64,000 nucleotides of DNA. Source: Stomorhina lunata. Taxonomy: Eukaryota; Arthropoda; Insecta; Diptera; Rhiniidae. The notes under the pieces are model-generated. The model made no database searches and was not told where the DNA came from. It worked only from the letters and a program-made list of their open reading frames with translations. Below are positions 56,331 through 64,000 of the stretch, piece by piece (the first letter of the stretch is position 1; each line of letters starts with the position of its first letter). The stretch lies in NCBI GenBank assembly GCA_933228675.1, contig OW121742.1, forward strand, positions 37,710,255 through 37,774,254, written 5' to 3'. The translations under genes were made by a program, and so were the position numbers.

Positions 56331-57950
56331 TTTTGTATAGAAAATCTATAAAAAATTGTAATTGGGACAAAATTTTCTATAGAAACTCTTGTTTGGGATA
56401 AAATTTTCTATAGAAACTCTTGTTTGGGACAAAATTTTCTATAGAAACTCTTGTTTGGGATAAAATTTTCTATAGAAAATCTTGTTTGGGACAAAAATTT
56501 CTAAAATATTGTTTGGGACAAAATTTTTTATAGAAAGTCATGTTTGGGACAAAATTTTCTATAGAAAATCATGTTTGGGACAAAATTTTCTGTAGAAAAT
56601 CATATTTGGGACAAAATTTTCTATAGAAAATCATGTTTGGGACAAAATTTTCTGTAGAAAATCATGTTGGGGACGAAATTTTCTATAGAAAATCATGTTT
56701 GGGACAAAATTTTCTGTAAAAAATCATATTTGGGACAAAATTTTCTATAGAAAATCATGTTTGGGACAAAATTTTCTGTAGAAAATCATGTTTGGGACGA
56801 AATTTTCTATAGAAAATCATGTTTGGGACAAAATTTTCTACAGAAAATCATGTTTGGGACAAAATTTTCTGTAGAAAATCTTGTTTGGGACAAAATTTTC
56901 TATAGAAAATCTTGTTTGGGACAAAATTTTCTATAGAAAATCTTGTTTGGGACAACATTTTCTATAGAAACTCTTGTTTGGGATAAAATTTTCTATAGAA
57001 AATCTTGTTTGGGACAAAAATTTCTAAAATATTGTTTGGGACAAAATTTTTTATAGAAAGTCATGTTTGGGACAAAATTTTCTATAGAAAATCATGTTTG
57101 GGACAAAATTTTCTGTAGAAAATCATATTTGGGACAAAATTTTCTATAGAAAATCATGTTTGGGACAAAATTTTCTGTAGAAAATCATGTTTGGGACGAA
57201 ATTTTCTATAGAAAATCATGTTTGGGACAAAATTTTCTATAGAAAATCATGTTTGGGACAAAATTTTCTTTAGAAAATCATGTTTGGGACAAAATTTTCT
57301 GTAGAAAAACAGGTTTGGAGTAAAATTTTCTGTACAAAATCATGTCTGTGACAAAATTTTCTATAAAAAGTCATGTTTGGAATATAATTTTCTGTAAAAA
57401 ATCATGTTTGGGACAAAATTTTCTGTAGAAAATCATGTTAAGGAAAAAAAATTCTAAAGAAAATCATGTTTGGGACAAAATTTTCCATAGAAAATCTTGT
57501 TTGGGAGACAATTTTCTATAGAAAATCTTGTTTGAGACAAAATTTTCTATAGAAAATCTTGTTTGGAACAAAAGTTTCTATAGAAAATCTTGTTTGGGAT
57601 AAAAGTTTCTATAGAAAATCATGTTTGGGATACAATTTTCTATAGAAAATCCTATTGGGGACAAAATTTTCTATAGAGAATCTAGTTTAGGATAAAATTG
57701 TTGATGGATCATGTTTGGGACAAAATTTTCTATAAAAAAATCTTGTTTGGGATAAAATTTTCTATAGAAAATCTTGCTTGGGACAAAATTTTCTATAGAA
57801 AATCTTGTTTGGGACAAAATTTTCTATAGAAAATCTTGTTTGGGACAAAATTTTCTGTAGAAAATCTTGTTTGGGACAAAATTTTCTATAGAAAATCTTG
57901 TTTGGGACAAAATTTTGTATAGAAAATCTTGTTTGGGACAAAATTTTACC
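56331..57950 (+). repeat. Sat-E array (31-bp unit) with higher-order duplication
   Basis: About 52 units built from TGTTTGGGACAAAATTTTCT plus ATAGAAAATCT or ATAGAAAATCA; the AATCTTG and AATCATG sub-types occur in blocks. An aberrant marker ('acaaaaatttctaaaatatt', then 'tttttatagaaagtcatg') is present at 56491 and again 523 bp later, showing that a block of about 17 units was duplicated as a whole. The array ends abruptly at 57948, where TTTTACC replaces the unit. Confidence 0.94.
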
Positions 57951-59790
57951 TTGGTGCGCACATAAGGGTTAAAGCCAAAGCAATCCGTTTTTGATTACCT
58001 TTATGTTCGACCGATGCAGAACACCCTTTCTGAAAAATGTTAGATTTCAGAAAATTGTGCTTAAAACTGTTTTGATTCATTATTTTCCCAATAAAGTTAG
58101 AAGTTCTATTGAAGCGGAGTCCATACGCTTCAAGAAAAATGCAAAAAAGTTGGGCTATTTTTGAAGAATGCTTTGAAAAATCTATCAACTCATTTCGCAA
58201 GTTTAATAAATGCATAAACGGTCTAGAATGCGAACTCGCCTTAAGTAGTGCACTTGTATCCGAATCTAAGATCTGATTACCGGAAAGTTAGTATCAACAA
58301 AAATGATCAAGTAAGTAATGGCTAACGATGAACAATGAATACTTTGAAAAATGTATTAACTCATTTTGTTATTATAATAAATACAGTTTTTCTTTTACTT
58401 TAAAATTGTTAAATTTTTCTGAAAATTTTAACATTATCATTTTTTCATTCCTTCAAAAGTTTGGCGATAGATAGTTGCATTTTAGTTTTATATTAGCGTT
58501 GAAGTTTTACACTTTAGCAACATAATTTTTTGGCCATAAAACATTTAAATGTTCGAGATAGACATAACCAAATATTCATGCACAGTGGCTGAGAATTTGT
58601 GAATTTTTCTACATATTTACTTAACTACATACATACAAATATATTTATGTATAAAATGTTTTGTTAAAGCCAGCTGATGTTGTTTTTAGCTTTGTTGTTT
58701 TTAGTTCTGTTTTTTGGTAACATTTAGTAGTTTTTAGTGCCTTCCTAAAGCTTTAAATTTAACATTTTTATTACTACAACAACAATTTCGTACTTTTTTT
58801 TTTGTTTGTGAGTATTTCCGGTTGATAGGATGAATGAATTAAAAGAAAAAGAATTTTCGCCGAAAAACTACAACAAAAATATTTCGTTTTTTTTTTTTGG
58901 TTTGTGTAATAGAAAATTTTACTATAGACAGAAAGTGTAAGAAACAACATGAATTTTTAGGCAAACCCCTTTACCAAATGTTTATATGTCTGTCTGTCTG
59001 TTTGTTTGTCTTCTCTTCTAACGGGTGTGTGTTGAGCGAATAGTTATGGGCAAGAAGTCCTTGATTTTTATGTATGTATGTGTGTATGCATTTTTCAGCC
59101 TAAAAAACTGAAGATAACAAACAGCAGAAAATATTAACAAAACGAAAAAAATACTATATTATTCTACCAAAAAGAATAAATATAACTATTCCTTCATTCA
59201 CTAACAAACACCCTCATTTATATTTTGGTTATAAAATTTGCTTTTATTTCGTTGCCGTTTCCAACTACTGGCAGGAATACTTTAGTAATAAAGACAAAAA
59301 CAACAAAAATATAAGGCAAGAAGAACTTAAAAAAAAAAGAAAGAATAATAATATCACAACTATCTTAAATGTATAACTCTTCGTTGATATGATGACTTCT
59401 GTTGTGGCAGAGAGTCAAAGGGCGCTTGAGTTAAAATTGCATTGCAAGGGTAAAGTACTTACATAAATACATATGAATGTACTAAGAAAAAAAAACAAAT
59501 GAAAAGTTCAGACAAAATTCACGTAATGAAGTGTACTCGCTTGGAAATGTCGCAACCAAAAATACAAGACAACAAAAGCAGAAAAAGGAAGTGAATTCAA
59601 AAAGGATACGGAAGACTGTAACGAATGTTAAAAGTACTTCAGTTTTGACACAAATTAAAGTTAACTCCTTCAGTGGAAATGATGAAAGTTTCATTCAAGT
59701 TTTTCAGTGCTAAACTATACATTGACGGACTATGCCCGCTTCATTATTATAAGCTAAATTATATGCTTTAAAATAATTATGCTGTACCGT
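57951..59790. other. Spacer, no gene supported
   Basis: It starts immediately after Sat-E. An 89-codon minus frame (57946-58215) begins with ATG and is not low-complexity, but it has no recognisable family, promoter or splice signals and runs into the satellite, so it is not called. A short TCTGTCTG run is at 58990. 59390-59720 is purine-rich and open in one frame without an ATG. Confidence 0.45.
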
Positions 59791-60322
59791 AGGGTGAATT
59801 TTTTTTATCAAAAATTTTCTATAGAAAATTTTTTTATTAAAAATTTTTCTATAAAAAATTTTTTTGTCAAAAACATTTCTATAGAAAATATTTTATCAAA
59901 AACTTTTCTATAGAAAAATTTTTTATCAAATATTTTTCTATAAAAAATTATTTTATCAAACATTTTTCTGTAGAAAATTTTTTTTATCAAAAATTTTTTT
60001 ATTAAAAATTTTTCTATAGAAAATTTTTTTATCAAAAATTTTTCTATAAAATTTTTTTTTATTAAATATTTTCTATAGAAAATTTCCTTATCTAAAATAT
60101 TTCTATACAAAATTTTTTTATCAAAAATATTTCTACACAAAATTTTTTTATCAACAATTTTTCTATACAAAATTTTTTTATCAAAAGTTTTCTAAAAGTT
60201 TTATCAAAAGTTTTCTATAGAATTTTTTTTTTTCAAAAATTTTTCTATAGAAAATTTTTTTACTAAAAATTTTTCTATAGAACATTTTTTTATCAAAAAT
60301 TTTTCTATAGAAAATTTTTATA
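59791..60322 (+). repeat. Sat-F array (about 30-bp unit), left block
   Basis: Units of TTTTTCTATAGAAAATTTTT plus TTATCAAAAA, moderately diverged. Each has a CTATAG-centred dyad. The array is interrupted at 60322 by a DINE-like element and resumes at 62889. Confidence 0.92.
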
Positions 60323-60448
60323 CCCTTCACCAATAGGTGAAAGGGTATTATAAGTTTGTGATTCCGTTTGTAATTTTTTTATTAATGATCGTACCCCATA
60401 AAAATTATACCGATCGACTCAGAATCGGGAGGAGAATCGATTAAGCGA

Positions 60449-60492
<44 letters not shown>

Positions 60493-62889
60493 CGTCTGTT
60501 GAAATCAAGTTTCTGAAGCCCCTGGAGGATGGACTTACATAAATTATATATCAGATTTTAGGAAATTCTCCCGCAATGAACGCTATTAAATTTCATTAAA
60601 ATCGGTTTATTAACACCCAAAATATCGAAAAAATACCAAAAATTAGACGAAAATTTTAAAATTTTTGATTGAAACACACTTTTAAATAACAAGAGAAAAA
60701 AGATACTCCTGGTATACATGTGATAATATGTTATATATCAGATTGTAGGAAATAGTTTGCCAAAGCACTCTGTAAAATTTTGTCAAAATCGGTCCATAAA
60801 CAACTGAGATATCGCCAAAACACTGAATTTGATGTATCGAAAATTGCCCAAAGTTCGCATTAGAGAATGTTTGTTGAAAAAATGAAATGCAGAAATAGGA
60901 AAAACCATCCTCCTTTAGCACGGACCTACATAAATTTTATATCAGATTTTAGGAAATTCCCCCGCCAAGCACGTTATTAAATTTTATCAAAAGCGGTCCA
61001 TAATCAATTGAGATATCGCCATAACACTACATTTGAGGTACAGCAAATTGCCCAAAGTACGTGTCTAAGAAATTTTGTTTACATTTTGTAAGTATTGTTT
61101 CAGCGATAGCTCAGATGTTTATGGACCGATTGTGATGAAATTTGACATCGTTCTTTGTGTGAGGATTTTCTAAATCTGATATATAAACTCCACAAATCTG
61201 ATTACGATTACCATTCAAATTGTACCGATCAACTCAGAATCGGCAGGAGTATCGATTTCGCAACCTCAGTCTGTCCGTCCGTCTGTTTGTCTGTCTGTCC
61301 GTCTGTCTGTTTGTCTGTCCGTCCGTCTGTTTTTTTGTCCGTCCGTCTACCTGTCTGTAATTTTTTCTGTTGTAGTCAAGTTTTTGGAGCTCCTGTTTTG
61401 TCGATATCTCAGGTGTTTATTTTGATGAAATTTAATAGCGTCCTTAGCAGGGGATTACCTAAATCCTGATGCATTCAGTAATTTGTGGTAGATATAATTT
61501 AGCGTTTAAGCGATTGTGTTTTGATCGACAATGATAAAATTCAGGATGGGACAATATCCTAAAATTTTGTGTAAAATCCAGGAGCTCCACAAATCTGATT
61601 TTAGCAGACAGACACTCTGCATTAATCTTAATTTTGTGTCTGACTTTTGAACATTATGATAACATTTGAGAATGTATTATATATCAAATTATAGGTAATC
61701 TTCCTAGGAAGTACAAAAATGATATCCATCCAAAACCTACATATGTATGTAAGTATCTCACATATCAACGAAATTTTAAATTTTTTAATTGCAATTGGGA
61801 GAAATCCGTTCACGTTTGACAATTGTTCCCGTATAACTTCGCCTAAGATACGATGATGACATTTAGTATAAAGACGTTGTACAATATTAATATTCAGGGC
61901 CATAGCGCCTAAAATAAACTTTCTAGAGGGACAACATTTGACAAAAGTATTTCTAATCTCTTGAAAAGTTCGATATTGAAAATGGGCGAGCTCTATTCAC
62001 ATTTAGTGAAATCTCCCAATCGATTTAATGCTGATAAATTAAATCACATTAAAATTGCACAAGGACTTGAGCAAAACTTTCCAAACATCCATCGGACAGA
62101 TCGAAAGAACAACACATCCCAATTATTATTGATGAAGTGTTCATTTTAAGTAATTAACTAACTCCAGATTAACAAGCAAATCTTTAATAACTTTTCCGAT
62201 AAAGCTGATATCCATCCATTCAAAAGCTATATATTTCACGTATGTATCTAAAACTAAGAGTGTATACCGTATAATTTTAAGGCTTATCATTGTTAAAGCT
62301 TTGACCTAAATCAGTCCGCTAACTTCAGAGTTTTACATAACTAATCAAGAACTTGTACTGGTGGGATAATTCGTACGAATTAAAGAGCACAACCCTCACT
62401 ACGCAATGTGTTTCTGGGTTGCATGCCAGAATACTTAAACTTCATCAAATCGATGTGCTATTGCAAATGTAAGGGCACCTACATTTTGAAGTATCTTTTC
62501 TGCATGGTTTATCTGGTCTATCGAACTTTATTAAGTGTTCGTAAAATATGTGTATATTTTAATTGGAAGCTACTGGCTGGCTTAAATATGCATTCTCTAC
62601 TTGTAGTCTAGTAATTATTATCTTTCACAAAGGGACCACTTTAGAACCCAAGTGAAGTTTCCCTAGACATCAGCGACCTGCCCAACCTAACCTTTGGGTG
62701 CATAACTATTTAAGATGATGACGCCACCGAAAAGCTTTTCTTTTTCCGACTCTTAATTTTAAAGACTCTTTGCATATAATACTAGTATAACCAAATTTTG
62801 CTAGGAATTACATTAAATACTTTTGCAACACCATTGGTGAAGGGTATCCAAGATTCAGCAAAGCCGAATATACCACTCTTACTTGTTTT
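60323..62889 (+). mobile_element. Long DINE-like element (second type) inserted in Sat-F
   Basis: Starts 'tatacccttcaccaataggt' directly at the broken Sat-F unit. It has two variable blocks (TCTG at 60451-60500; GTCCGTCCGTCTG at 61269-61350), each preceded by 'gatc(g/a)actcagaatcgg', and repeated 'atatcagattttaggaaatt' body phrases. It ends 'gattcagcaaagccgaatat', ACCACTCTTACTTGTTT, where Sat-F resumes. The doubled internal order suggests two copies fused or a tandem duplication. 'cgacctgcccaacctaacct' near 62673 may mark a further, unidentified insertion. Confidence 0.65.
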
Positions 62890-62949
62890 ATCAAAAATTT
62901 TTCTATAGAGAATTTTTTCATCAAAAATTTTTCTATAGAAATTTTTTTT
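62890..62949 (+). repeat. Sat-F array, short middle block
   Basis: Two units between the DINE-like element and the fold-back element. They continue the phase and sequence type of the blocks on either side. Confidence 0.85.
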
Positions 62950-63315
62950 CAAAAAATTACAAAATAGTCAGGATGTAAATATTATTCAAAAAGAAGAGTA
63001 TTTGCATTTGATCCCAAATCTGTTACATTTATTTATTAATGTAACGGACCAATTTATTGATAAAAAGCCAAAAACTGTTTGCGGAGAAACCAAAGTCCTC
63101 GACGCGTTTCGATGGTTGGTTAAGCCATCTCTTCAGAAGGATTATCCCCAATTTAGACAGATCGAAAACCTCGCATTATTACTATATTTACAAACACAAC
63201 TTTTCAGATAAATTGATCTGTTACATTAATAAATAAATGTAACAGATTTGGGATCAAATGCGAATACTCTTCTTTTTGAATAATATTTACATCCCGATTA
63301 TTTTGTTATTTTTTG
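62950..63315 (-). mobile_element. Fold-back element carrying a hammerhead ribozyme
   Basis: Two arms of about 96 bp (62950-63045 and 63220-63315) are inverted copies with only a few mismatches. Landmarks are 'ggatgtaaatattattcaaa', 'aagaagagtatt', 'catttgatcccaaatctgtt' and 'acatttatttattaatgtaa'. The 174-bp centre encodes a hammerhead motif on the minus strand. Hammerheads with a GAAACGCGTC core are established in Penelope-like retroelements and retrozymes, so this is probably a short derivative of one; no reverse transcriptase or GIY-YIG sequence remains. It is inserted in Sat-F. Confidence 0.75.
63096..63141 (-). ncRNA. Hammerhead ribozyme motif
   Basis: Minus strand 5'-3'. The stem I strand TCCTT (63141-63137) is followed by the core CTGAAGA (63136-63130; fits CUGANGA). 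Stem II is GATGG (63129-63125) and CCATC (63115-63111), five Watson-Crick pairs around a 9-nt loop. GAAA follows at 63110-63107. The stem III region is the self-complementary ACGCGT (its first A is the last A of GAAA). Then comes C17 (63101), and GAGGA (63100-63096) closes stem I (one G-U and four Watson-Crick pairs). All core positions I can check are present. Cleavage is predicted between 63101 and 63100. The tiny stem III suggests activity mainly as a dimer pairing through ACGCGT. Confidence 0.8.
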
Positions 63316-63349
63316 ATACAACTGCATGCATTCAGCTTATTTTTGAAAT

Positions 63350-63880
63350 TTTTTTTACATAAAATTTTTTTATCAAAAATTTTTCTATAGAAATTTTTTC
63401 ATCAAAAATTTTTCTATAGAAAATTTTTTTATCAAAAATTTTTCCATTGAAAATTTTTTTATCAAAAATTTTTCCATTGAAAATTTTTTTATAGAAAATT
63501 TTTTAATTAAAAATTTTTCTATAGAAAATTTTTTTATCAAAAATTTTTTTATTAAAAATTTTTTTATAGAAAATTTTTTTTATCAAAAATTTTTCTATCG
63601 AATTTTTTTATCAATAATTTTTCTATATTAAATTTTTTTTTAATTTTTCTATAAATTTTTTTATCAAAAATTTTTCTATAGAAAATTTTTCTATCAAAAA
63701 TTTTTCTATAGAAAATTTTTTTATCAAAAATTTTTCTATAGAAAATTTTTTATCAAAAATTTTTCTATAGAAAATTTTTTATCAAAAATTTTTCTATAGA
63801 AAATTTTATTATCAAAAATTTTTCTATTGAAAATTTTTTGATATAAATTTTTTTTTATCAAAAAATTTTCTATAGAAAAT
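63350..63880 (+). repeat. Sat-F array, right block
   Basis: About 17 units of TTTTTCTATAGAAAATTTTT plus TTATCAAAAA. The best-preserved run is 63655-63840. Some units carry CCATTGAAAA instead of CTATAGAAAA. Confidence 0.93.
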
Positions 63881-64000
63881 GAATCGATTATATGGTCGTA
63901 GGTGAAATAGATATTTGAGTGTTAATATAATTCTCGTTTTCCATTTTGTTTAAGAATAAAGTTAAATAGATGATCTTAACTACTGGCATCTAACAGTTGG
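63881..64000. other. Window end, non-satellite sequence
   Basis: Unique-looking sequence after Sat-F. Too short to interpret. Confidence 0.5.

Noticed and set aside
57946..58215. 89-codon minus-strand frame starting with ATG
   Set aside because: Amino-acid composition is not absurd, but it overlaps the Sat-E edge, has no promoter, splice or family evidence, and frames of this length are expected by chance here.
62408..62611. 67-codon plus frame with several Cys and aromatic residues
   Set aside because: It starts at a non-ATG codon, lies within a DINE-like insertion, and has no recognisable homology; kept only as part of the element.

Overview
The window looks like nuclear DNA of a higher (schizophoran, probably calyptrate) fly. 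It is very AT-rich, its sparse genes have fly-type splice sites and ATG contexts, and most of the rest is repeats. These include short satellites, many DINE-1/INE-1-like elements (fly Helitron relatives with a GTCC/GTCT microsatellite and the body phrase 'atcggtccacatttgacc'), hAT relics, LINE 3' ends and small inverted-repeat elements. No rRNA or intact tRNA gene was seen. The organism call is an inference from content; no database was searched.

Layout. 1-15 kb: a 31-bp satellite (here Sat-A) in both orientations, with a near-homogeneous core of about 83 copies at 3.24-5.81 kb and decayed flanks. 16.2-17.8 kb: a TCTG microsatellite and DINE-1-like copies. 18.7-28.1 kb: a 28-bp satellite with a perfect GATC-centred palindrome (Sat-B) on both sides of a diverged pyruvate kinase-like gene (20247-22160, +). 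A second, shorter gene with a solo pyruvate kinase C-terminal-like domain follows at 28128-28955 (-). 31.6-35.7 kb: a two-exon glycosyltransferase-92-like gene (-). Its 2.5-kb intron is filled with a 29-bp satellite (Sat-C), and its last exon has one in-frame TAG. 36-47 kb: nested mobile elements, including a hAT element with a perfect 8-bp target duplication, and a 125-bp satellite (Sat-D). 47.2-47.6 kb: a small secreted-peptide gene with a textbook TATA/Inr promoter and a probable frameshift. 48-55 kb: more Sat-D, a LINE reverse transcriptase relic and another DINE-1-like copy. 55.6-64 kb: a 31-bp satellite with a higher-order duplication (Sat-E), a CTATAG satellite (Sat-F), a long DINE-like insertion, and a fold-back element that carries a complete hammerhead ribozyme motif on the minus strand.

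How it fits together. The two pyruvate kinase-like genes have lost recognisable catalytic residues and probably belong to the fast-evolving non-catalytic paralogues known in flies. The GT92 gene is a type II membrane protein of the secretory pathway, unrelated to them in function. The strongest candidates for something undescribed are the ribozyme-bearing inverted-repeat element (with a decayed relative 7 kb away), the one-stop GT92 gene, the frameshifted secreted peptide, and the coexistence of five distinct 28-31-bp dyad-symmetric satellites in 64 kb.
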